Positions 7,786 through 15,735 of a stretch of 30,163 bases of DNA are shown in pieces. Where the stretch lies: the NCBI GenBank assembly GCA_045616505.1, contig JAZLGV010000094.1, positions 1 to 30,163 of the forward strand, given 5' to 3'. The position numbers and the translations under genes are program-made. A model generated the notes under the pieces. The model worked only from the letters and a program-made list of their open reading frames with translations. It ran no database searches and was not told the origin of the DNA. The DNA is from JAKSUT01 sp045616505. GTDB taxonomy: Bacteria > Cyanobacteriota > Vampirovibrionia > Gastranaerophilales > Gastranaerophilaceae. Numbering within the stretch: position 1 is the stretch's first letter; every line of letters begins with the position of its first letter.

Positions 7786-8432
7786 TGAAAAAAGTTTATA
7801 TAGTTGGTGGAAATGGATTTGCTAGAGAATGTTATCAATATGTTTTGTGGGCAAAAGAAGTTGATAAAGATATTGAATTTGCAGGCTTATTAGGTCATGG
7901 CGGTTATGGGCATACCGTAAATTATTATTCTTTGCAAAAATATTATAAAGGTGAGGTTAGTGAACATAAGTTTGCTGATGACGAGTATGTTGTAATTGGG
8001 GCGGCTTATCCAGAATTAAGAAAGAAAATTTATTATGATTTAAAAGAAATGGGTGTGAAATTTATTAATCTTTTTCCACCTTTTGTTAGTTTTCATGATG
8101 GTGCAGATATAGGTGAGGCTAATATTTTGGTTGCGCCTTGTTATCCAGGACCAAATTCCAAAATAGGCAATTGTAATGTCTTTAATGGAGATGTTGTAAT
8201 AGGTCATGATGTTGAAATTGGCGATTTTAATTTTGTCGGAGGAAGAATAAATATTTTGGGTGGAGCAAAAATAGGTAATTCAAATACAATAGGCGTTGCA
8301 AGTGTTATTCTTCCAAATGCAAAAATTGGAGATAATAACAAAATTGCACCTATGAGTTGTGTTTATAAAGGTTGCAAAAATAACTGCTATATGCAAGGAA
8401 ATCCTGCGTTAAAAGTTGGGGATGTTGAATAA
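7785..8432 (+). CDS. PglD-like sugar N-acyltransferase (left-handed beta-helix)
   Basis: Predicted to transfer an acyl group to the amino group of a nucleotide-linked amino sugar. The 215-residue protein has the two-part plan of PglD/NeuD: an N-terminal Rossmann-like domain beginning KKVYIVGGNGFARE (2-15) and, from about residue 105, hexapeptide repeats such as IGNCNV, IGDFNF and IGNSNT forming a beta-helix. H141 in VVIGHDVEIGDF sits where PglD has its catalytic base. Known PglD enzymes use acetyl-CoA; here the gene overlaps a KAS III-ACP-reductase set, so a non-acetyl donor held on ACP or CoA is suggested. The start codon overlaps the reductase stop. Confidence 0.85.
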   Translation: MKKVYIVGGNGFARECYQYVLWAKEVDKDIEFAGLLGHGGYGHTVNYYSLQKYYKGEVSEHKFADDEYVVIGAAYPELRKKIYYDLKEMGVKFINLFPPFVSFHDGADIGEANILVAPCYPGPNSKIGNCNVFNGDVVIGHDVEIGDFNFVGGRINILGGAKIGNSNTIGVASVILPNAKIGDNNKIAPMSCVYKGCKNNCYMQGNPALKVGDVE

Positions 8433-8447
8433 ATAACAGGAGATAGA

Positions 8448-10430
8448 ATGTTTTTAAAGAATAGACCCAAAGAATTTGATTTGTATTCATTTGATATATT
8501 TGATACCTTAATTACACGAACAACGGCTAATCCTGTTGGAATTTTTTCTATAATGCAATATAAGCTACAACATGAAACTCGTTTTCAAAATATTCCGTAT
8601 TTTGTTAAAGAAAATTTTTCTGATATAAGACTTGGTGCCGATTATTTTTCACGTCAAGTAAAAAATCCATTTTTTTCAAGTAGTAAAGTACAAGATGTTA
8701 CCTTAATTGATATTTATAATGTTTTAAAAAATAATTATAATCTTTCTGATGATTTGATAAATTCATTGATTGAATTTGAATTAGAAACAGAAGAGAAAAA
8801 TCTTTATCCTATTCGAAAAAATATTGATAAAGTTAAAGCTTTATATAATGAAGGTAAAAAAGTTATTTTGATTTCTGATATGTATTTACCTGCATCATTT
8901 TTGAAAAAAATATTAGTTTCTTTTGATGAAGTGTTTGAAAATATAGAATTATTTGTTTCTAATGAATATAATTCTTTAAAATATTCTGGAGATTTGTATA
9001 AATTAATTAAAGATAAATATAACGTAGAATATAAAAATTGGTATCATTTTGGTGATAACGCACATTCTGATTTTAAAGTTCCTAAAAAATTAGGAATTGA
9101 TGCTGAAAAATACGATTATTCAAGTTTAACATCTTGGGAAGATGATTATTTCTCACATACGAATTTTGATATAAAAGGTCAAGTTTGTTTTGGAATAGCC
9201 AAATTGTGTAAAGAAATGAGTAATAATAAAACAGTGCCATATAATTTCGCTGTTTCTTTTGGTGCACCAGTTCTTTATTCTTATGTGAATTGGGTACTTG
9301 ATACAGCTTTAAAAGAAGAAATAAAAGATTTGTATTTTATGGCAAGAGATGGTTATGTGTTGCAAAAAATTGCTGATATAATAATCGAAAAGAAAAATTT
9401 ACCTATAAAAACTCATTATTTCTATGGTTCAAGACTTTCTATTAGAGTCCCAAATGAAGAAAATTTCGAAAAATATATAAATGCTATGCTTAATGAATTT
9501 TCTTATATTAGAAACTTGAAATTTATTTCTGAAAGATTGAATTTAGATGTAGATTTCATATTGAAATATGCTACAAAATTTGATTCAAGTTCCGTAAATA
9601 ATTTGCTTTCTAATGATGATGTGAAATATTTGATTGATGTTTTTAATACAAATGAAACATTAAAAAATGTAATTATACAAAAAGGAAAAGAAAAAGAAAA
9701 TTTATTAAAAAGGTATGTAAATCAAGAAATTGATTTTAAAAATAAATTTGCGTTTGTTGATATAGCTGGGACAGGGAAAACTCAAGATCTTTTATATTCT
9801 GTGATGGGAGAAAATAAACCAAATATATTTGATATGTTTTATTTATCTACAAATATTCTTGATTCTTCAAATTGTTTAGGTTCAAGAAAAAGGGCTTGTA
9901 TTAGTACAGGAATCCAGTGTCCATATATTTTTGAATTTGTTTGTCGTTGTCCTCAAGGACAAACTCTTGGTTATGAAGAACATGAAGGTAAAATTATCCC
10001 AATTAATGAATTTGAACAGTTTGATGCAATTTTGAATTGCGGATTTGACGATTACATGATAGGGATAAAAGATTACGTAGAAAGAATTTTAGAATTTGAA
10101 GAAAAAAACAATTTTCATTTGTCATTTGCAAATATTATCAGATATTGGCATCGTTTATTAGTTACTTATTCGAATATTGATTTAGCAACTATAATTTCAA
10201 AAATTCCATATTCTGCTATTGGAAAAGAAAGTGACAATGATATATATTTAAAAGAATATTCTTTGTTTGAAACTTTATTTCTTAATCCAGAGTCTATAGA
10301 ACTTTTTTGGTTTATAAGACTTGCAATTTCATCTGAGTTAGTTAAGAAAATTTTTGATTATAAATGTTCAAAATTGACTTTGTTTCAATATATAAAGGAA
10401 AGATTGCAAAAAAGGTATTTTAGATTGTAG
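8448..10430 (+). CDS. Large HAD-superfamily protein of glycan loci (COG5610-like)
   Basis: A 660-residue soluble protein. The N-terminal third is a HAD domain: motif I YSFDIFDTLITR with nucleophile D16, motif II LISDMYL (S143), a lysine near 178 and motif IV FGDNAHSDF (201-209). The +2 acidic residue typical of HAD phosphatases is F18, so simple phosphatase activity is uncertain. From about residue 265 a second region carries KDLYFMARDGYVLQKIA and FVDIAGTGKTQDLL, the pattern found C-terminally in these long HAD proteins of capsule and cell-wall glycan loci; its function is not known to me. An AGGAGA site 15 bases after the acyltransferase gene makes it the last gene of the operon. Its stop is 13 bases from that of the converging gene. 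Confidence 0.75.
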   Translation: MFLKNRPKEFDLYSFDIFDTLITRTTANPVGIFSIMQYKLQHETRFQNIPYFVKENFSDIRLGADYFSRQVKNPFFSSSKVQDVTLIDIYNVLKNNYNLSDDLINSLIEFELETEEKNLYPIRKNIDKVKALYNEGKKVILISDMYLPASFLKKILVSFDEVFENIELFVSNEYNSLKYSGDLYKLIKDKYNVEYKNWYHFGDNAHSDFKVPKKLGIDAEKYDYSSLTSWEDDYFSHTNFDIKGQVCFGIAKLCKEMSNNKTVPYNFAVSFGAPVLYSYVNWVLDTALKEEIKDLYFMARDGYVLQKIADIIIEKKNLPIKTHYFYGSRLSIRVPNEENFEKYINAMLNEFSYIRNLKFISERLNLDVDFILKYATKFDSSSVNNLLSNDDVKYLIDVFNTNETLKNVIIQKGKEKENLLKRYVNQEIDFKNKFAFVDIAGTGKTQDLLYSVMGENKPNIFDMFYLSTNILDSSNCLGSRKRACISTGIQCPYIFEFVCRCPQGQTLGYEEHEGKIIPINEFEQFDAILNCGFDDYMIGIKDYVERILEFEEKNNFHLSFANIIRYWHRLLVTYSNIDLATIISKIPYSAIGKESDNDIYLKEYSLFETLFLNPESIELFWFIRLAISSELVKKIFDYKCSKLTLFQYIKERLQKRYFRL

Positions 10431-10443
10431 ATATTAGCTTTAT

Positions 10444-11763
10444 TTAAAATGTTCCTCTTTGTTTAATTATTTCATTAATGTTTTTATTTGAAAGAACATC
10501 TTCAACAATTCCTTTTTCATTTAAAAATTTATTGAAAATGGTATTTATTATTTCTTCTTCGTGTTCTTTGTATATTACTCCCATTGAACAATCATCAATG
10601 AAAATTAAATCTTGTGGATGAATTTTTACTCCATTTAAATTTATCGGTTTGTTGATATAATCAAGTACTGCTCTTCTTCTGACATCTTGTGAATTATAGC
10701 CTTTAGAAAATATCGGGAAATTTAATGTTTGAGTTGCTATTTTATCTCTAGTATTACCATTTATAATAGCTCCTTGAGCACCTGCTCTAATAGCTAAACG
10801 TGCGTTTAAATCTCCAAAATATGCAAATTCTGGTAGCTCATTTTCAACTACGATTATATCATTTTCTCCAATATATTTGTAATGCTCCAGTGCATTATAT
10901 ATTTTAGTGAAATCTTCTCCTTTTTTTATTTTTCTTAATTTTATTGTTGAAGCTCTACCTAACATTTTGTTTTCTTTAATGTTAGAGCAAAAACCATTAA
11001 TTATACCTCCACATTTTATTTTATATTTATTTTCAAAATCGTCTAAAACATCTGATATTAAAGCAGAAGTTATAAAATGTTTTAGTAATCTAAATTGTGA
11101 TATTTCTTTTTGTTTAATTCCTTTAGCATAAGTTTGGGCAAAAATTAAATCTTCAGGATTGTTAACATCTATTAATTCTTCTAAATCTCCAAAAATTAAG
11201 TATGGATTGTCTCCAAATCTTCTTTGAGTTTTTTGCGCTGTTTCTTTTTTAGAAATGTATAACCCCATAGATTCAATTAGTATTTCAGGTAAATCTTTAC
11301 TGTTTGGGATATGGTTTATATCATAAGTTGGTTTATGTTTTTTATCCCAAAAATAAAATTTATCTTTTTTCATTAATACGGCAGAATCATATTCATTTGA
11401 TGATTTTAAAATTTTAATAGCATTATCTATTGTTTCAGGTTTTATAAATGGACTTGTGCAAAGTAATTGAACATAAATGTCTGCATCTGGGTAAGAATTG
11501 ACTTCATTTAAAAACATTTGATGTCCATCAGTCTTATTATTTGCTAATCTTTTATCTCTTTTCATAAAATTTATAGGAAGATAGTTTATAGCATTGAACA
11601 TTTCCTCTGATTCTGTATCAAGAAAAATTTTATCTATTTCTTTGCATTTTAAAAGTGTTTTTAGTGCTTTAACATATAGCATATCTCCATCTAAAAAACG
11701 CTTATTTTTATTTTCTATTCTTTCACTTGTCCCTTTTGCAGGTACAAAAGCATATACTTTCAT
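10444..11763 (-). CDS. Fusion: CMP-ulosonate-type cytidylyltransferase + RraA-type pyruvate aldolase domain
   Basis: A 439-residue two-domain protein. Residues 1-215 are a NeuA/KdsB-type cytidylyltransferase: PAKGTSERIENKN (8-20) is the CTP-binding loop, the LLCTSPFIKPETI segment lies at 100-112, and the metal site is IDVNNPEDL (198-206), where the usual second aspartate is N201. Such enzymes join CMP to a 3-deoxy-2-ulosonic acid (sialic, legionaminic, pseudaminic or Kdo-like). Residues 226-400 form an RraA fold; FGDLNARLAIRAGAQGA and INGNTRD give D318-X20-R339-D340, the motif of class II HMG/CHA pyruvate aldolases, which canonical E. coli RraA lacks. A GAGGT site precedes the ATG, 13 bases after the DUF115-like gene. 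Last gene of the minus-strand operon. No frame break, so a true fusion. Confidence 0.85.
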   Translation of the reverse strand: MKVYAFVPAKGTSERIENKNKRFLDGDMLYVKALKTLLKCKEIDKIFLDTESEEMFNAINYLPINFMKRDKRLANNKTDGHQMFLNEVNSYPDADIYVQLLCTSPFIKPETIDNAIKILKSSNEYDSAVLMKKDKFYFWDKKHKPTYDINHIPNSKDLPEILIESMGLYISKKETAQKTQRRFGDNPYLIFGDLEELIDVNNPEDLIFAQTYAKGIKQKEISQFRLLKHFITSALISDVLDDFENKYKIKCGGIINGFCSNIKENKMLGRASTIKLRKIKKGEDFTKIYNALEHYKYIGENDIIVVENELPEFAYFGDLNARLAIRAGAQGAIINGNTRDKIATQTLNFPIFSKGYNSQDVRRRAVLDYINKPINLNGVKIHPQDLIFIDDCSMGVIYKEHEEEIINTIFNKFLNEKGIVEDVLSNKNINEIIKQRGTF

Positions 11764-11776
11764 ATTTACCTCAATT

Positions 11777-12574
11777 TTAGTTATTTGTTTTTTCTTTATA
11801 TGATTCTGTAAAGATATCTTTAAATATTCCTTTAAGACCTATTGGATTTACAGATATTATTTCTGTATTTGGATAGTATGTTTCTGCAAATAGTTTTAAT
11901 TTTTTATAACATTTAATTGAATTTATGTCATTTGTTGCTGCATCTTCATTTCTAAAGTCAATGTTACTATCACTTCCGGCAAAATGTTTTTTAGTTGCAC
12001 AAGTGCAATCTACTCCAACAATATAGATTCTTTTTGGTTGTGTATAAAGAATAAATTGCATCGCCTGAAGAGTTACTGTTGGAGGGTTTAATAATGGCGA
12101 AATTGAAATATCAAGGGGATAATACCAAGTTTCAGGAGCTATTCCTGCATTTGTTATATATCTAAATGTTTTATCGTTTAGAGGAATAATATCTTCTGGA
12201 ATTTGCCAATCTTTTCCTAGATTTTGATCTCCTACAAATTTTATACAAGTATCTTTTCTATATTCGAAAAATTCTTCGTAATATTCATTTATTCCTACTT
12301 TATCTATTGTGAAAAGAAAGTCAAATTGTACTTTGTCTAGTAAAAATGCTCTGTTGCAACCAACATAAATCGCATTATCAATGGGAACGAAATCTTTCAC
12401 TGTTGGTCCTGCTGCAACTAATACGACATCTTTACCTCTAAAAGCACCTCTATATTTTAAAAATGCTTCTTTATTAGTTATGCTTGCAGTTAGCATTCTT
12501 TGGTTTATGTATGATATTCTGCATATTGCTTTATTTATTAATTCTTCCATTGATTCATTGGTACACTCTGTCAT
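11777..12574 (-). CDS. DUF115/Maf/GT42-like protein, candidate ulosonic-acid transferase
   Basis: A 265-residue protein without membrane segments. From residue 48 it shows a Rossmann-like glycine loop VAAGPTVKDF (53-62), YVGCNRAFL (70-78) and later IYIVGVDC (183-190), the layout shared by the MptE-like DUF115 family, the Maf nonulosonic-acid transferases and GT42 sialyltransferases (compare GNGPS, CNQF and IYLSGID). H197 in KKHFAG is in the area where GT42 has its catalytic histidine, though I cannot align it reliably. The gene lies directly upstream of the CMP-sugar synthetase fusion, which supports a transferase using that CMP-sugar. The ribosome site is weak (AGAAAG). The MptE pterin-kinase reading is less likely in this context. 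Confidence 0.6.
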   Translation of the reverse strand: MTECTNESMEELINKAICRISYINQRMLTASITNKEAFLKYRGAFRGKDVVLVAAGPTVKDFVPIDNAIYVGCNRAFLLDKVQFDFLFTIDKVGINEYYEEFFEYRKDTCIKFVGDQNLGKDWQIPEDIIPLNDKTFRYITNAGIAPETWYYPLDISISPLLNPPTVTLQAMQFILYTQPKRIYIVGVDCTCATKKHFAGSDSNIDFRNEDAATNDINSIKCYKKLKLFAETYYPNTEIISVNPIGLKGIFKDIFTESYKEKTNN

Positions 12575-12653
12575 ATTTTCTTTCTTTCTGTATATTTTAT
12601 TATTTGTATTAGATTTAATAATATCAAAAATAATAGAATTTTTGTAGTTAAAT

Positions 12654-13595
12654 TTAATATAAAATAATATCTAAAATTCTTTCCATATCATCTTTGTTAT
12701 ATCTTTGGTCTATTGGCAGTGGCAAGATGTATTTCTGAAAATCGGCTTCAATAGATTTGCTATCAAGCGGTTGCCAATATTGTTCAACATAAACTCCGTT
12801 GTTGATTAAATGCTTTCTTAAACTTTCATTTTTTATCATATATGGGTAAACCATTGGAACATCAGTAGAATTTATATCAATTTGAATTTCGTTAGTTTTA
12901 CCAAGTTTTTTGTGTAATGTATTAAAATTTTCTATTCTTTGTTTTTTGATTTGTTCATAATCAATTGATTTAAGAACCTTTTGAGTAAAATTAGACATTG
13001 TTTCAACTGGTTCATTTTCTAAAGAGTCTTCATTTGAACAAAAATCTTGATACCCAAATTTTGTGTCAATATCGAGTCTTTTTATTAAGTGTGAAACTCT
13101 TTCAAAAGATATATCTTGAGGTAAGTCCTCTTTTATTTTTTTGTTACAGAAAAGATAAGCACCATCTGGCACTCCTACAAATTTTCTTGCAGAATTAAAA
13201 CTTGCTAAACCAATTTTTTCAGTAAAGAAACTTTGTGCGTTATCTAAAATTAAATTTTTATATTTTTTGGCAAGTTTTTTAGCATTTTTTGTGCAAATCC
13301 CAAAATAATTCGTGTATAAAATAAAATCGTCTTCATTAAATTCTTTTGAGGGCATAAAATTTTTATTTATATGATAAAAGTTTATTTTGCAGTTTTCTTT
13401 TCTTGCTGCTTGCCAAACAACTGGGCAAGTATAAAATGGAATATTGATTTCTTTAATTTTGTAAACTCTAATGATGTATCTTAGGGCGTTTCTTGCACAA
13501 TTTAATTTTATTGAATTTGACCAATATTCTTTTTTTACAGGTAATTCTAGTCCAAAATATCCGCCAATCTCTTTGTTTTTAATTTTTGTCGTCAT
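12654..13595 (-). CDS. Atypical DegT/DnrJ/EryC1-like PLP aminotransferase
   Basis: A 313-residue protein, shorter than usual DegT sugar aminotransferases (about 360-390). Recognisable parts are GGYFGLELP near the start, the substrate-side stretch NIPFYTCPVVW, LILDNAQSFF with D118 and Q121 in the cofactor-ring position, and FNSARKFVGVPDGAYLF, where K138 aligns with the lysine that holds PLP. The usual SFHxxK is changed to SARK and the glycine-rich stretch after it is VPDGA. It probably transaminates a keto sugar, or is a relative with altered chemistry. It begins 13 bases after the upstream glycosyltransferase gene; a weak AAAGAAA ribosome site precedes the ATG. Confidence 0.7.
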   Translation of the reverse strand: MTTKIKNKEIGGYFGLELPVKKEYWSNSIKLNCARNALRYIIRVYKIKEINIPFYTCPVVWQAARKENCKINFYHINKNFMPSKEFNEDDFILYTNYFGICTKNAKKLAKKYKNLILDNAQSFFTEKIGLASFNSARKFVGVPDGAYLFCNKKIKEDLPQDISFERVSHLIKRLDIDTKFGYQDFCSNEDSLENEPVETMSNFTQKVLKSIDYEQIKKQRIENFNTLHKKLGKTNEIQIDINSTDVPMVYPYMIKNESLRKHLINNGVYVEQYWQPLDSKSIEADFQKYILPLPIDQRYNKDDMERILDIILY

Positions 13596-13608
13596 ATTTG
13601 TTTCTTTT

Positions 13609-14505
13609 TTAAATTTTTATGTATTTTACGCAATCAGGACACATATCAAGAATCTGTTGTGTTTCTTTTATTTTGTTATTTTGTAGGTAGATATTAAATA
13701 TAAAGGCTGCATATTTGCAAGTTTCTTCGTGTCCGAATAATTCGTTATATTCAGGAACAAATTTTTCTAAATTTTGGTAAAATCGTATTTCTCCAAGTCC
13801 GTATTTTAAATGGACTTGGTGTGGATTATCCATTGAATCTGCAAACATCCCATTTTCGTGTCTTCTGTAAACTGACATCATATCTGGCAAAAAACCTATT
13901 TTACCTTTTTGTGCATGTAAAATGTGCAAATACCAATCTGCTGGAATTACAGTATAGTAGCCGTATGGTTGGATTGGGTCATGTTCTCCAAATCTCCAAC
14001 GATACATAACTGAATTTGTTTGCATAAAGTTTTTTCTTAGTAAATTTTTAAGCGTAAATAAACTTGTATCCTTTGTTGTTGGGTAAAGAAAATCAGCTTT
14101 TGAATGGTCTGTAAATGTGACTCTTACCGGATGGAAACATATTGAATAATCAGGATGTGAATCAAGAAAATCTACTTGCTTTTGAAGTTTTAAAGGGTCA
14201 CAAAAATAATCATCACCTTCGTTTATAAGGACATATTCCCCTTGTATTTTTGGATAAATATAAATATCAAAAAAACAAGTTTTGCCCCATTGTTTTTCTG
14301 TTTGATAAATTGGTTTTATAATGTCTGGATATTTTGCCTCGTATTCTTTTATTATCTCAACGGTATTATCAGTCGAAACATCATCGTGAACAATTACTTC
14401 AAAAGGAAAATTTGTTTTTTGATTAACAAAATTTTCAAGAGCATCTCTAATAAATGCTCCATGGTTAAATGTTGTACAAACAATTGTTACTTTTGGTTTT
14501 GTCAT
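13609..14505 (-). CDS. Family 2 glycosyltransferase (GT-A fold), copy B
   Basis: A 298-residue soluble GT2 sugar transferase. The start MTKPKVTIVCTTFNHGAFI is a GT2 hallmark; HDDVSTDNT (40-48) binds the nucleotide and NEGDDYF (95-101) the metal. It shares FPFEV, LQKQVDFLDSHPDYSICFHPVR-like blocks, TNSVMYRW, HILHAQKGKIGF and a CPD ending with the copy at 4599-5522, so the two are paralogues of perhaps half identical residues by eye. An AGAGGA ribosome site precedes the ATG. First gene of the minus-strand operon with the aminotransferase, DUF115-like and cytidylyltransferase-aldolase genes. The two copies point inwards and bracket most of the island. Confidence 0.88.
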   Translation of the reverse strand: MTKPKVTIVCTTFNHGAFIRDALENFVNQKTNFPFEVIVHDDVSTDNTVEIIKEYEAKYPDIIKPIYQTEKQWGKTCFFDIYIYPKIQGEYVLINEGDDYFCDPLKLQKQVDFLDSHPDYSICFHPVRVTFTDHSKADFLYPTTKDTSLFTLKNLLRKNFMQTNSVMYRWRFGEHDPIQPYGYYTVIPADWYLHILHAQKGKIGFLPDMMSVYRRHENGMFADSMDNPHQVHLKYGLGEIRFYQNLEKFVPEYNELFGHEETCKYAAFIFNIYLQNNKIKETQQILDMCPDCVKYIKI

Positions 14506-14562
14506 TGTATTCCTCTTTATATCCTACTATTAATGCTAACATTTATTTTGTGTAAGGCAATA

Positions 14563-14590
14563 TTGTAAATTTATTGATATATGTTATAAT
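14563..14590 (+). promoter_or_regulatory. Predicted promoter of the DegT aminotransferase gene
   Basis: TTGTAA (14563-14568) and a perfect TATAAT (14585-14590) lie 16 bases apart, giving a start near 14597. An ATG at 14574 lies upstream of this -10 box and so cannot be the start on this transcript; the AAAGGA ribosome site and TTG at 14613 are the ones transcribed. Confidence 0.7.
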
Positions 14591-14612
14591 CTTTCAAAAA
14601 AAGGATTTTAAT

Positions 14613-15680
14613 TTGATTAACGTAACTAGAACTTTTTTACCACCTAAAGAAGAATATGATAGATATTTAGAAGAAATTTGGGCTTCTAGATATGTTACTA
14701 ATCAAGGTGCTTTAGTTAAAAAATTAGAAAATTCTTTATGTGACTTTTTAAAACTTAAAAATCTTCATTTTATTACAAATGGTACTGTAGCTTTAGAATT
14801 GGCTCTTGAAGCATTAGATATAAAAGATGGTGAAATTATAACTACTCCATTTTCTTATGTTGCTACATCTTCCTCTATTCTTTGGAAAAATTTAAAACCA
14901 GTTTATGTAGATATAGAGCCAAATAATTTTACAATGGATGTTACTAAAATCGAAGAAAAAATTACTGAAAATACAAAGGCTATTATGCCTGTTCATGTAT
15001 TTGGTTATGCTTGTAACATAGAAGAAATAGAAAAAATTGCTAATAAGCATAATTTAAAAGTTATTTATGATGCTGCACACGCTTTTGGTTCAAAGTATAA
15101 AAATCAATCATTATTAAATTTTGGTGATATTTCAACTTGTTCTTTTCACGCTACAAAATTGTTTAATACAATTGAAGGTGGAGCTTGTATTGTTAAAGAT
15201 GACGAAGTAAGTGAAAAATTAGAACTTGTAAAAAGATTTGGTCATAATGGTGATACGCATTATTGTCTTGGAATAAACGCAAAGCAATCAGAATTTCATG
15301 CGGCAATGGGGTTATGTAATTTACCTTATGTTTCTAAAATAATTGAAAAAAGAAAACAAATTTCTCAATTATATGATTCATTGTTGGGTGATAAATTAGA
15401 AAGACCAAAAGTTCAAAAAGATTTGGAATATAATTACGCTTATTATCCTGTGTTGTTTGAATCTGAAGAATATTTAAAAAAGGTGTTTGAAGTATTAAAT
15501 AAAAAAAGTATATTCCCTCGCAGATATTTTTATCCTAGTTTAAATACTCTTAATTATGTAAACGGTGATTCTTGCCCAGTTTCAGAAGATATTTCTTTGA
15601 GAATTGCATGTTTACCTTTGTATTTTGATTTAGAACTTGAAAATGTAGAAGAAATATCAAAAATTATATTAACTGTTTAA
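14613..15680 (+). CDS. DegT/DnrJ/EryC1 family sugar aminotransferase
   Basis: PLP-dependent transfer of an amino group, usually from glutamate, to a 3- or 4-keto nucleotide sugar, giving an amino sugar. I place the start at TTG 14613: AAAGGA stands 7 bases upstream and the protein then begins INVTRTFLPPKEEY, the usual family opening, at 355 residues. Key residues are D153 in VIYDAAHAFG and the PLP lysine K182 in CSFHATKLFNTIEGG; RFGHNGD and the NAKQSEFHAAMG stretch follow, all standard for PglE/WecE/VioA-like enzymes. It has its own promoter and stands divergent to the minus-strand operon. It would supply the free amine for the acyltransferase at 7785-8432, but the sugar is unknown. Confidence 0.9.
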   Translation: MINVTRTFLPPKEEYDRYLEEIWASRYVTNQGALVKKLENSLCDFLKLKNLHFITNGTVALELALEALDIKDGEIITTPFSYVATSSSILWKNLKPVYVDIEPNNFTMDVTKIEEKITENTKAIMPVHVFGYACNIEEIEKIANKHNLKVIYDAAHAFGSKYKNQSLLNFGDISTCSFHATKLFNTIEGGACIVKDDEVSEKLELVKRFGHNGDTHYCLGINAKQSEFHAAMGLCNLPYVSKIIEKRKQISQLYDSLLGDKLERPKVQKDLEYNYAYYPVLFESEEYLKKVFEVLNKKSIFPRRYFYPSLNTLNYVNGDSCPVSEDISLRIACLPLYFDLELENVEEISKIILTV

Positions 15681-15698
15681 TCTTTTCTGTTAAAAACT

Positions 15699-15726
15699 TG
15701 AAAAATCGCAATTATTATTTTACACT
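15699..15726 (+). promoter_or_regulatory. Predicted promoter of the ispA-divergent PAP2 pair
   Basis: TTGAAA (15699-15704), a 16-base spacer and TACACT (15721-15726) put the transcript start near 15733, which is the GTG directly before the ATG of the prenyl synthase gene. No ribosome site lies between, so the message would be leaderless or nearly so. Confidence 0.5.
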
Positions 15727-15735
15727 TGTCTAGTG

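Noticed and set aside
14574..14612. ATG at 14574 as the start of the DegT aminotransferase.
   Set aside because: It lies before a perfect TATAAT and adds 13 residues not typical of the family; TTG 14613 has the ribosome site.
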